Assembly (NCBI RefSeq): GCF_021602345.1
Contig: NZ_BQID01000011.1
Coordinates: 124,001 to 188,000 of the forward strand
DNA length: 64,000 nucleotides
DNA from: Pseudomonas pharyngis
Lineage (GTDB): Bacteria; Pseudomonadota; Gammaproteobacteria; Pseudomonadales; Pseudomonadaceae
Direction of reading: 5' to 3'
Shown here in pieces: positions 50,024-58,510 of this stretch; position 1 is the stretch's first letter, and each line of letters begins with the position of its first letter. A model generated the notes under the pieces. It saw only the letters and a program-made list of their open reading frames with translations, was not told the DNA's origin and ran no database searches. The position numbers and the translations under genes are program-made.

Positions 50024-51423
50024 GCGAATTGTCGAACCGCCGCATTCTGCTGATCGATGACATGCCGTCGATCCACGAAGACTTTCGCAAGATCCTTGCC
50101 CCGGCTTCAGCGCAGTCGGCAGAGATGGACGAAATGGAAGCCGCGCTGTTCGGCGAAACCGCCAGACCCCGGCGAGCGGTTTTCGAACTGGACTCGGCCT
50201 ACGGAGGGGAAGAAGGCCTGGCCAAACTCAACCTGGCCTTGCAGGAACAATGTCCCTACGCCCTGGCGTTCGTCGACATGCGCATGCCCGACGGCTGGGA
50301 CGGGGCGCAAACCATCGAAGCGCTGTGGCAGCAGGATCCGCAGTTGCAGGTGGTGGTCTGTACCGCCTATTCCGACTATTCCTGGGACGAATTGCTGGAT
50401 CGTCTGCACGCCCATGACCGGCTGCTGATTCTGAAAAAACCCTTCGACAACATCGAAGTCCAGCAGATGGCCAACACCCTTCTGACCAAATGGCAGATGA
50501 CCGAGCGCGCGTCGCTGCAAATGCATCACCTGGAACATCTGGTGGATCAGCGTACCGCCCAGTTCAAGCAGGCCAGCGAAGCCTTGCAGCGGGAAATCGA
50601 CGAACGCAAACAGCTGGAAGGCCAGTTGGTGCAATCGGAGAAGCTCGCTTCGCTGGGGCAACTGGCCGCTGGCGTCGCCCATGAAATCAACAATCCGATC
50701 GGTTTCATTTCCTCCAACCTCGGCACGCTCGACGGCTATTTCCAGCAACTGCTGGCCATGCTCGGCGCCTATCACACCGCCGGGCAAACTCTGCCCGCCG
50801 AACTGGCTGGGCAGTTGCAGCAATTGCGCGAGGACCTCGAACTGGATTTTCTGCTCGAAGACATTCCGGTGCTGATCAGGGAATCCAAGGAAGGCATCGC
50901 TCGGGTCGGCCAGATCGTCAGGGACCTGAAGGATTTCTCCCGGGTCGACAGCCATCAGGAATGGCAGTGGGCCAATCTGCAACAGGGCATCGAATCGACC
51001 CTGAACATTGTCGCCAGCGAGCTCAAGTACAAGGCCGATGTGATCAAGGAATATCAGGATCTGCCGGACATCGAATGCCTGCCCTCGCAAATCAATCAGG
51101 TCATCATGAACCTGGTGGTCAACGCGGCGCAGGCAATGGGCCCGGAGCGCGGCACCATCACCCTGCGCACTGGCGTGCAGGGAGAATCGGCAGTCATCGA
51201 AGTCGCCGATACGGGCTCGGGTATTGCACCCGAAACCCTGCAAAAGATCTTCGACCCGTTCTTCACCACCAAACCGGTCGGCCAGGGGACGGGCCTGGGC
51301 CTGTCCCTGTCGTATGGCATCGTGAAAAAACACGGCGGTGACATTTCCGTCAGCAGCAAACCGGGATTCGGTACGACGTTCCGCGTGCAACTGCCGTTGC
51401 GCCAAACCCGGCCGGCGGCCTGA
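50020..51423 (+). CDS. Soluble histidine kinase with N-terminal receiver domain
   Basis: Protein of 467 residues, no membrane helix. The receiver (DD at 13-14, Asp86 in FVDMRMP, LKKPF) is closely related to those of the first two genes of the operon, including the SIHEDFRKIL and LDSAYGG segments. A coiled coil leads to the phospho-acceptor His221 (VAHEINNPIGF) and the ATPase domain (NLVVNAAQAMG, DTGSGI, GTGLGLSLSYGIV). A kinase controlled by a receiver could relay signal from the membrane kinase upstream. Last gene of the operon. Confidence 0.92.
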   Translation: MSELSNRRILLIDDMPSIHEDFRKILAPASAQSAEMDEMEAALFGETARPRRAVFELDSAYGGEEGLAKLNLALQEQCPYALAFVDMRMPDGWDGAQTIEALWQQDPQLQVVVCTAYSDYSWDELLDRLHAHDRLLILKKPFDNIEVQQMANTLLTKWQMTERASLQMHHLEHLVDQRTAQFKQASEALQREIDERKQLEGQLVQSEKLASLGQLAAGVAHEINNPIGFISSNLGTLDGYFQQLLAMLGAYHTAGQTLPAELAGQLQQLREDLELDFLLEDIPVLIRESKEGIARVGQIVRDLKDFSRVDSHQEWQWANLQQGIESTLNIVASELKYKADVIKEYQDLPDIECLPSQINQVIMNLVVNAAQAMGPERGTITLRTGVQGESAVIEVADTGSGIAPETLQKIFDPFFTTKPVGQGTGLGLSLSYGIVKKHGGDISVSSKPGFGTTFRVQLPLRQTRPAA

Positions 51424-51439
51424 TGCCTGATCAGGCCGC
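51415..51439. terminator. Hairpin containing both stop codons of convergent genes
   Basis: A 9-bp perfect stem (51415-51423 with 51431-51439) has a 7-base loop. The left arm ends in the TGA of the kinase gene and the right arm begins with the stop of the permease gene. There is no T tract, so its role as terminator is uncertain. Confidence 0.5.
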
Positions 51440-52756
51440 TTCCTGAAAGTCCATCTCCGGTGGTTGGCGACGGAAGCCACCGGTCAGCACCGCCAGATAC
51501 AGCACACCAATCGCCAGCCAACTCAGGCCCAGATACACCGCCAGGTGATCGAGGCTGACCATCAGCCACAAGTCCGCCAGCAGACCGATGAACGGGAAGA
51601 CCAGGAACAGAACCAGTTCGCGCAGGCCTTTTTTCTCGCCGCCGATCCAGTAGTGAAAAATCACCGAAAGATTGACCAGACTGAACGCCAGGAACGCGCC
51701 GAAGTTGATGAACGAGGTCGAGGTGGTCACGTCGAGTTTCAGCGCCAGCAACGCGACAACGGCGCACAGCAGGATGCTGTTGACCGGCGTACCGAAGCGC
51801 TCGTGCAAGGTGCCGAAAAACGACTTCGGCAACACGCCGTCACGGCCCATCGCAAACAACAGTCGCGAACCGCTGGCCTGCGCCGACAGGCCCGAGGCGA
51901 ACTGACCGACGATCAGACCAATCAGGAAGATCGACACGAACAGATCGCCGCCGATGTTGCGCGCAATTTCGTAAGCCGCCGAGTCGACGCTGTCGAACTG
52001 GAACGACGGATGGGCGACCTGCACGAAGTACGAGACACCGACGAAAATCAGCCCGCCGATGAGGGTGATCAACATGATTGCCCGAGGGATGGTGCGGCGC
52101 GGATCGCGGGTTTCTTCGGTGAGCGTGCTGACTGCATCGAAGCCAAGGAACGAGTAGCAGGCAATGGCCGCGCCGCTCATGATCAGCGGCATCTGCATGT
52201 CGCCGTTGAAGAACGGTTTGATCGACCACAGCGGCGTGCTGGCATCACCACCAACGTAATGCACGCACAGCGCGACGAAGGCGATCAGCACCAGGAATTG
52301 CACCAGCATCAGCAAGGCGTTGATGCCGTTGGCCAGTTTCAGGCCGATGATGTTGATCGCGCTGGTGATGCCGATGAATACCAGCACCCAGATCCACTGC
52401 GGAATCGACGGGAACGCCGACGCGAGGTACGCGGCGCCGATCAGCCAGATCGCCATCGGCAGAAACAGATAATCGAGCAGCACCGCCCAACCGGCGATGA
52501 AGCCGAGTTTCGGGCTGATGGCCTTGCGCACATAGCTGTAGGCCGAGCCGGCCACCGGGAATGCGGCGGCCATGCGCCCGTAGCTCATGGCGGTGAAGAA
52601 CATCGCCACCAGCGCCGCCAGATACGCGGCGGGCACCATGCCGGCGGTGGATTGGGCGAGGATGCCGAATGTGCCGAGGACAATGATCGGCGTCATGTAG
52701 GCGATGCCGAACAGCACCACCGACCCTAGCGAAAGGGTGCGTTGCAAACGAGCCAT
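51431..52756 (-). CDS. APC-family permease, PuuP-like
   Basis: Inner-membrane amino-acid/polyamine/cation symporter of 441 residues with about 12 helices. Motifs such as GIAYMTPIIVLGTFGI, AGSAYSYVRKAISPKLGF, LLDYLFLPM, CYSFLGFDAVSTLTEETRDPRRTIPRAI and ASGLSAQASGSRLLFAMGRDGVLP closely resemble the E. coli putrescine importer PuuP. It is likely to import a polyamine or amine. It is near a nitrilase-type gene on the same strand, separated by a repeat-rich gap of about 300 bases. Confidence 0.9.
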   Translation of the reverse strand: MARLQRTLSLGSVVLFGIAYMTPIIVLGTFGILAQSTAGMVPAAYLAALVAMFFTAMSYGRMAAAFPVAGSAYSYVRKAISPKLGFIAGWAVLLDYLFLPMAIWLIGAAYLASAFPSIPQWIWVLVFIGITSAINIIGLKLANGINALLMLVQFLVLIAFVALCVHYVGGDASTPLWSIKPFFNGDMQMPLIMSGAAIACYSFLGFDAVSTLTEETRDPRRTIPRAIMLITLIGGLIFVGVSYFVQVAHPSFQFDSVDSAAYEIARNIGGDLFVSIFLIGLIVGQFASGLSAQASGSRLLFAMGRDGVLPKSFFGTLHERFGTPVNSILLCAVVALLALKLDVTTSTSFINFGAFLAFSLVNLSVIFHYWIGGEKKGLRELVLFLVFPFIGLLADLWLMVSLDHLAVYLGLSWLAIGVLYLAVLTGGFRRQPPEMDFQEAA

Positions 52757-53052
52757 GGGCGACTTACTCCGGATTTTATTGGATTTATGGCAGAGGCCGA
52801 GTTCGGCGAATGTTTCGGGCGTTGCTTGTTTTTTTGTTCGACTGGAGATCCTTACCCCCTCACCCCAGCCCTCCCGAAACGTCGGACCGCCCCCAAGGGG
52901 GCGAGGGGGAAAGGGAGCCGATCTCCATGCTTTTCAAGACCTGAGTTCGACTGGGTATTTCAGGTCGGCGTAACTTGAGAGAACACCTCGGTCAGTCCCC
53001 TCTCCCTCCGGGCGGTCCGACGTTTCGGGAGGGTTAGGGTGAGGGCTGGGGT
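52757..53052. other. Repeat-rich gap between permease and nitrilase genes
   Basis: No gene is supported. Most of the 296 bases are taken by the inverted repeat described separately. Confidence 0.5.
52869..53033. repeat. Inverted repeat pair, REPIN-like
   Basis: Two perfect 24-base inverted arms (52869-52892 and 53010-53033) are separated by 117 bases. The flanks stay similar beyond the arms, both carrying the sequence CCCCAGCCCTC or its complement. The arm contains CGAAACGTCGGACCGCC, unlike the REPIN at 31594, so it is a different family. Confidence 0.8.
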
Positions 53053-53874
53053 TCAACGGTGTGGAATAAGCAACTCCCGAACACCGCCATCCCGCTCCAC
53101 CACCTCCCCCGGCAACCTCAACCGCTGATCATCCAGATACCGATAATCCTTGCGCGCCAGCTCCAGCTGAGCGAAATCCAGCTCGACACTGAACCGCCCC
53201 TCCTCACGCCCGGCCTCGAACAGCAGCGTGCCCAGCGGATCCACCAGCGCACTGCCGCCGGCAAACATCAACCCGTCATCCCCGGCTTCCACCCGATTGA
53301 CCATCAGCGCAAACGCCTGGTTTTCCTGGGCCCTAGCCATGATCGCGGTGCGGTGGGTCGGGCCGTACGGGTCCATGTTGCCGTTGGTCACGATCAACAA
53401 CTCCGCGCCCAGTTGCGCCACGGCCCGGGCCGATTCCGGGAACTCGATGTCGTAGCAGATCAGCAGACCGACCCGCACACCGTTCCACAGGCAGGTGGCG
53501 TAACGGTCGCCTGCCTCGAACACACCGCGATCCGAGGCCCAGAGATGGGTCTTGCGGTATTTCAGGGCGATGCCTTCAGGGGTGATCAGCAGCGTGGTGT
53601 TGTAGAAGCGGCCGTTGTCGTTCTCGGCCATGCCGATCACCACGGCGAGGTTGCGTTCGCGGGCGGCAGCCTGCACGGCGCTGACGGTCGGGCCGTCTAC
53701 CGGCTCGGCGATCTGCGCCACGGTGGCGGCGGTCGGGAAGCCCATCAGGTGGGTCTCGGGGAACACGATCAGTTGCGTGTCGGCCGGGCATGCAGCAATC
53801 GCCGCGAGGGCGCGTTCGAGGTTGTACGCCGTGTCTTTGTCACGGCCCGCCAGTTGGGCGAGTTCGACTTTCAT
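53053..53874 (-). CDS. Carbon-nitrogen hydrolase (nitrilase superfamily)
   Basis: Amidase-type enzyme of 273 residues with the complete catalytic triad of the superfamily: Glu40 (VFPETHLMGF), Lys108 (YRKTHLW) and Cys140 (LLICYDIEFPE). The LLICYDIEFPE context resembles omega-amidases and DavA-type amidases rather than true nitrilases. The neighbouring amine permease, LuxR regulator and glutamate-synthase-like gene suggest it frees ammonia or an acid from an amide in a nitrogen-recovery pathway; this is inference. Confidence 0.9.
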   Translation of the reverse strand: MKVELAQLAGRDKDTAYNLERALAAIAACPADTQLIVFPETHLMGFPTAATVAQIAEPVDGPTVSAVQAAARERNLAVVIGMAENDNGRFYNTTLLITPEGIALKYRKTHLWASDRGVFEAGDRYATCLWNGVRVGLLICYDIEFPESARAVAQLGAELLIVTNGNMDPYGPTHRTAIMARAQENQAFALMVNRVEAGDDGLMFAGGSALVDPLGTLLFEAGREEGRFSVELDFAQLELARKDYRYLDDQRLRLPGEVVERDGGVRELLIPHR

Positions 53875-53999
53875 GGGCAGTCCTTATTATGGGCGCCGGG
53901 TGCCGAAAGATTGCCCGGCGGCTGTCTGTGGGCCAGTATGCTTCGCATTCGACCGGCCAGGGAATTACGCGGCCGGGGTAACCCGATAGGGGTAGAGGC

Positions 54000-54800
54000 A
54001 TGACTCTTTCGTTTGACGACATCACCTGGCACCGCGCCGTCGGACAGTTGATCGACGCCCTCGACAAGCCGAATTTCTGGGCGCAACTGGTACGCCTGCT
54101 CGACCAGTACGTGCCGTTCGATAGCTGGGTGGCGCTGCTGTTCAGCGCCGACCGCCACCCGCAGGTGTTCGCCGAATGCCCCGGCGCAGACGGCAGTCCC
54201 GATCAGCTGTTTCAGGATTACCTGCGCGGTCTGTACCTGCTCGACCCGTTCTACATCGCCTGCCGCGAGCAGTCGCGCACCGGGTTGTATCGCCTGTCGG
54301 AGGTCGCGCCGGAGCACTTCGAACTGACCGAGTATTACCAGCGATACTTTCGTCTGAATGTGGTGGCCGACGAAATCCAGTTCAATTGCCAGCTCGAGGG
54401 CGACCGTACGTTGTGCCTGTCGCTGGGCAGCCAGCAGCGCTTCACCGGCGAGCAGATTGCCCTGTTGTCATTGATCCAGCCGTGGGTGCTCGGCCTGTTG
54501 CGCCAGCGCCTGCCCTATGAAATCAACGAAACCGTGGCATTGGCTCCGGCGCCTGCGCAACCGGACTGGCGGGTGCAGCTCGAAGCGTCGGTGCAGCAGC
54601 TCAAGGGCGCGCAACTGACCGCCCGGGAACTGGACGTCGGGCGCCTGATGCTCAGCGGTTGCTCCAGTAAAGAAATCGCCCGTAAGCTGGAAATCTCTGT
54701 TGAAACCGTGAAAGTCCATAAGAAACACATGTACAGCAAGCTGGGGATCAAATCCCAGTCGGAGCTGTTTTCGATCTTTCTGCAGGCGCAGAACGCCTGA
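54000..54800 (+). CDS. LuxR-family transcriptional regulator
   Basis: Regulator of 266 residues with an N-terminal sensor-like region (no recognisable receiver or P-loop) and a C-terminal LuxR-type helix-turn-helix: LTARELDVGRLMLSGCSSKEIARKLEISVETVKVHKKHMYSKLGIKSQSELF (residues about 203-255, split here only for description). The N-terminal part may bind a small ligand. GAGG precedes the ATG. It is divergent from the nitrilase gene across 125 bases and 38 bases before the glutamate-synthase-like gene, so it may regulate both. Confidence 0.88.
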   Translation: MTLSFDDITWHRAVGQLIDALDKPNFWAQLVRLLDQYVPFDSWVALLFSADRHPQVFAECPGADGSPDQLFQDYLRGLYLLDPFYIACREQSRTGLYRLSEVAPEHFELTEYYQRYFRLNVVADEIQFNCQLEGDRTLCLSLGSQQRFTGEQIALLSLIQPWVLGLLRQRLPYEINETVALAPAPAQPDWRVQLEASVQQLKGAQLTARELDVGRLMLSGCSSKEIARKLEISVETVKVHKKHMYSKLGIKSQSELFSIFLQAQNA

Positions 54801-54838
54801 CTGCCGCAAAAAAAAACCGTCCGAACCAAGGAAACCGT

Positions 54839-56458
54839 ATGAGCCTGTCACTCCTGAGCCGCTACGCCTTCTTTGCCGTCTGCGTGATGTTCACCCTCGC
54901 CAGCCTGCCCTTTCTCGAACACGACTGGCTGTGGCCGATCACCGCCGTCACCGGCGTATTGAGCCTGATCGGTCTGTTCGACCTGCTGCAAAGCCCACAC
55001 GCGGTGCGCCGCAACTATCCGATCCTGGGCAACATCCGTTATCTGGTCGAAGGCATCCGCCCGGAGATCCGCCAGTACCTGCTGGAATCCGACAGCGACG
55101 CCCTGCCCTTCTCTCGTGCCCAGCGTTCGCTGGTGTACTCGCGGGCCAAGAATGAAACCGCCGACAAGCCGTTCGGCACCCTGATCGATGTCTATCAGTC
55201 CGGCTTCGAATTCATCGGCCACTCGATGCGTCCGGCGCCGTTGAGCGACCCGAGCAGTTTCCGCGTCACCGTCGGTGGCCCGCAGTGCACCCAGCCGTAC
55301 TCGGCGTCGGTGTTCAACATCTCGGCCATGAGTTTTGGCTCCCTCAGTGCCAACGCTATCCGCGCGCTGAACCAGGGTGCGAAACTCGGCAACTTCGCCC
55401 ACGACACCGGCGAAGGCAGCATCAGCCCGTATCACCGCGAACATGGCGGCGACCTGACCTGGGAACTGGGCAGCGGCTATTTCGGCTGCCGCACCAGCGA
55501 CGGCCGCTTCGACCCGGAACGCTTCGCCGCCCAGGCGCAGACCCCGCAAGTGCGGATGATCGAAATCAAGATGAGCCAGGGCGCCAAACCCGGTCACGGC
55601 GGGATTCTGCCCAAGCACAAAGTGACCCAGGAAATCGCCGACACCCGCGGCATCCTGATGGGCGAAGACTGCATTTCGCCGTCGCGCCACAGCGCGTTCT
55701 CCACGCCGATCGAAATGATGCATTTCATCCAGCAACTGCGTGAACTGTCCGGCGGCAAACCGGTGGGCTTCAAGTTCTGCCTCGGTCATCCGTGGGAGTT
55801 CATGGGCATCGCCAAGGCCATGCTGGAAACCGGCATCCTGCCGGACTTCATCGTGGTCGACGGCAAGGAAGGCGGGACCGGCGCCGCGCCGGTGGAGTTC
55901 ACCGACCACATCGGCGTACCGATGCGCGAAGGTCTGCTGTTCGTACACAACACGCTGGTCGGCCTGAATCTGCGGGACAAGATCAAACTCGGCGCCAGCG
56001 GCAAGATCGTCAGCGCCTTCGACATCGCCAGCGTGCTGGCCATCGGTGCCGACTGGGCCAACTCGGCGCGCGGCTTCATGTTCGCCATCGGCTGCATCCA
56101 GTCGCAAAGCTGCCACACCAACAAATGCCCGACCGGCGTCGCCACCCAGGACACCCTGCGCCAGCGCGCGCTGGTAGTGCCGGACAAGGCCCAGCGGGTC
56201 TACAACTTCCACCGCAATACACTCAAGGCACTGGCGGAAATGCTCGCTGCCGCCGGCCTCGATCATCCGTCGCAACTGTCGGCCAAGCATCTGGTGCGGC
56301 GCATGTCAGCGACCGAAATCAAACTGTTCTCGCAGTTGCACGTGTTCCTGAAGCCAGGGGAATTGCTCACCGGGGAAGTGAACGGCGAGTTCTATTCGCG
56401 GATGTGGCAGATGGCGCGGGCGGACAGTTTTGAGCCGCAGGATGGGGTGGCTGCCTGA
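54839..56458 (+). CDS. FMN-binding glutamate synthase-like protein
   Basis: Protein of 539 residues with an N-terminal membrane helix pair (about 8-48) and a GltS-type FMN/[3Fe-4S] TIM barrel: SAMSFGSLSANAIRALNQGA, GEGSISPYHREHGGDL, IKMSQGAKPGHGG, VDGKEGGTGAAP, and the cluster cysteines in GCIQSQSCHTNKCPTGVATQ. The amidotransferase domain of normal glutamate synthase is absent. Such stand-alone proteins take an amine donor other than glutamine or act as ferredoxin-linked oxidoreductases; the reaction here is unknown. Follows the LuxR gene directly. Confidence 0.9.
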   Translation: MSLSLLSRYAFFAVCVMFTLASLPFLEHDWLWPITAVTGVLSLIGLFDLLQSPHAVRRNYPILGNIRYLVEGIRPEIRQYLLESDSDALPFSRAQRSLVYSRAKNETADKPFGTLIDVYQSGFEFIGHSMRPAPLSDPSSFRVTVGGPQCTQPYSASVFNISAMSFGSLSANAIRALNQGAKLGNFAHDTGEGSISPYHREHGGDLTWELGSGYFGCRTSDGRFDPERFAAQAQTPQVRMIEIKMSQGAKPGHGGILPKHKVTQEIADTRGILMGEDCISPSRHSAFSTPIEMMHFIQQLRELSGGKPVGFKFCLGHPWEFMGIAKAMLETGILPDFIVVDGKEGGTGAAPVEFTDHIGVPMREGLLFVHNTLVGLNLRDKIKLGASGKIVSAFDIASVLAIGADWANSARGFMFAIGCIQSQSCHTNKCPTGVATQDTLRQRALVVPDKAQRVYNFHRNTLKALAEMLAAAGLDHPSQLSAKHLVRRMSATEIKLFSQLHVFLKPGELLTGEVNGEFYSRMWQMARADSFEPQDGVAA

Positions 56459-56462
56459 GTGC

Positions 56463-58031
56463 TTATTGCATGTCGGCGTCCATGGATGCCGGCACAGAAT
56501 CCGGGGCAAACAAATAAGCCGAAATGGGAGCGCCGTGGATCGTGATAGAGGGCGTGCATCCCTTGGCGAAAAGCGGCCTGTCAGCATGTAAATCGGCGTC
56601 TGTGATCCACCAGATCCTTTGGCTATGACAATCCAGAATCGTTACGCCGTCGAGATAGGTATTCATTACTGGATCCTGAATCAGGCTCAAGGCGTTGCGA
56701 CGGGTGAGTTTCAAGAAGCCATCCATCGATGAGATCTCAAACCTGGGAGCGATGCCGGTGACGTTGAAATAAGCAAATGTCGGGTACCAAAAAGCGTTGG
56801 TTACTACGATTTCGTCTCCCGGGCGAGCTTTTTGATTCAATTGCGCCATCAACTGAGAAAACTGGGTGTCTCTGCGTCTCTCGGTTCCATTCAACCCATC
56901 TGTTTGCCAATACACCGTACTCAGCCCATGCAATTGCGCAAAGACGAAAAGCGGCAATGCCGCACTCGCCAACATAAAACGACGCGGCCACCAGATGTCC
57001 AAAGCGAGCGCCGCAATCATCGGCAGAGCTGGCGCGGTAAAAACCAGATATCGTGGTACAAGCAACGGTAGAAACAAAGAGATCAGGTAAACAGCAACCA
57101 GCGGGATAAAGAAATAGCCCACCAACAGAACACTGTATCGTCGCTCACCCTCGTTATTGATAATGGCTGTCGCGGCACACAACACCACCAGAGCAAGTGG
57201 CATCAGATGCCATAGACTCGGTTGGGAGATGCCGTCCCCCATTACGGTGAACTGCCAGACCAATGTCATTGCCCCCTGTAGGGTCACAGGCTCGATCCAT
57301 CCCAAGCCCTCGTTGAGCGCAAGCTGCGACAAGAGGTGAGGTATCCAGGGCAAATATAGAAAAACGATGGCGACATTCGCGACTAACCATTGCTCTCCCG
57401 CCATTCTCGTTGCGTAGCGCTGCACTCCGCTTTGCCACCAAAACAGCCAATGCACCAACATGCACAAACCCGCGAAGTAGTGGGTATAAAACGCTGTAGT
57501 CATCAACAACACATACAAAGCCGCGAACCTGGTTTGCTCCGGCCTCCTGGCCCAACACACCAACGCCACCGTAGCGCCCATCAACCAGAACCCCAGCAAG
57601 GTATACATCCGCACTTCCTGACTGTAACGAACTGAAACCGGCGATAAAGCCAACAGCAATGCAGCCATCCACACCGCCCGGCGTGTGGCAATCAGGCTCA
57701 TCAACTTGATACTCAGCAGCAACGTCCCGACATCCGCCAGTGCACTCAGCGCACGGGCCGGCAGCGCTCCTTCGCCCCACAGCAGCACCCAGTAATGCAG
57801 CAGGACGTAATAAAGCGGCGGATGCACATCCAGCGCCGTCAATGCCCAGATGCGTGTCGGTGTTTCTCGGGCCAGTAACAGACTGTAGGCCTCGTCATAC
57901 CAGATACTCGGCACATCAATGGCGTAGAACCGGACGAACAGGGCGAGGGATACAACCGCCAGAAGGGCCAGTCTGTCGATCCTCAAGGAAGTGAACCCGG
58001 CGGAGGCGGCAACACTCGCAAGGCTTTTCAT
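56463..58031 (-). CDS. GT-C membrane glycosyltransferase-like protein
   Basis: Polytopic membrane protein of 522 residues, GT39/ArnT-like. The first loop has the acidic motif IWYDEAYS (near residue 44) followed by LDVHPPLYYVLLHYW, the typical active-site pattern of lipid-linked-sugar transferases. About ten or more helices precede a soluble C-terminal part. The ATG at 58031 overlaps the stop of the GtrA-like gene by 4 bases, so the two act together, probably in modifying a cell-surface glycan. The frame is open upstream but those codons belong to the GtrA gene in another frame. Confidence 0.83.
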   Translation of the reverse strand: MKSLASVAASAGFTSLRIDRLALLAVVSLALFVRFYAIDVPSIWYDEAYSLLLARETPTRIWALTALDVHPPLYYVLLHYWVLLWGEGALPARALSALADVGTLLLSIKLMSLIATRRAVWMAALLLALSPVSVRYSQEVRMYTLLGFWLMGATVALVCWARRPEQTRFAALYVLLMTTAFYTHYFAGLCMLVHWLFWWQSGVQRYATRMAGEQWLVANVAIVFLYLPWIPHLLSQLALNEGLGWIEPVTLQGAMTLVWQFTVMGDGISQPSLWHLMPLALVVLCAATAIINNEGERRYSVLLVGYFFIPLVAVYLISLFLPLLVPRYLVFTAPALPMIAALALDIWWPRRFMLASAALPLFVFAQLHGLSTVYWQTDGLNGTERRRDTQFSQLMAQLNQKARPGDEIVVTNAFWYPTFAYFNVTGIAPRFEISSMDGFLKLTRRNALSLIQDPVMNTYLDGVTILDCHSQRIWWITDADLHADRPLFAKGCTPSITIHGAPISAYLFAPDSVPASMDADMQ

Positions 58032-58408
58032 GCCTGACGCCCACGAAACAACACAAACCGGAAAAAGCAGTACCCCAGCAACAGATCCACCAGTGAAAAC
58101 ACCGACACCGTCACCAGTCCCGGCAGACTCCATGCATCGGCGATCACGCCTGTGCCATAGCTCAACGCCCCCATTACTCCGATAAACATCAGGTACGCCA
58201 GCACCGACGTTCCGGTCTCGAACGTGTAGAGCGCGTTCATGTAAAACGCGAAGGATGCGGCGATGCAAAACGCAGCGAAGTTGCTTGCCGCCTGATCGAG
58301 CTGAACCGCGCTGTTCAGCACAAAGAAAATCTGCCAGTGGATCAGCGTGCCGGCGAGACCGATTGCCGTTTGTGCGGGAAATCCTTTCCACAAGATCCTC
58401 ATCGTCAA
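58028..58408 (-). CDS. GtrA-family flippase-like protein
   Basis: Small membrane protein of 126 residues with four helices (GtrA/PF04138 type): AGTLIHWQIFFVL, NFAAFCIAASFAFYMNALYTF, and FFRFVLFRG at the end. GtrA proteins are thought to flip undecaprenyl-phosphate-linked sugars for O-antigen modification. It starts at 58408 or two codons later (58402). It is co-translated with the GT-C protein downstream; the usual GtrB glucosyltransferase is absent. Confidence 0.85.
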   Translation of the reverse strand: MTMRILWKGFPAQTAIGLAGTLIHWQIFFVLNSAVQLDQAASNFAAFCIAASFAFYMNALYTFETGTSVLAYLMFIGVMGALSYGTGVIADAWSLPGLVTVSVFSLVDLLLGYCFFRFVLFRGRQA

Positions 58409-58510
58409 TCCTTGCTATCACTGCAACGGGCGGAGCTTTCACGCTAGGGCAAGGTACGGGTGCGGTCTACTGTCAGAAATTACAGGTAGGCGCTGGTTTC
58501 TGACCAACGG

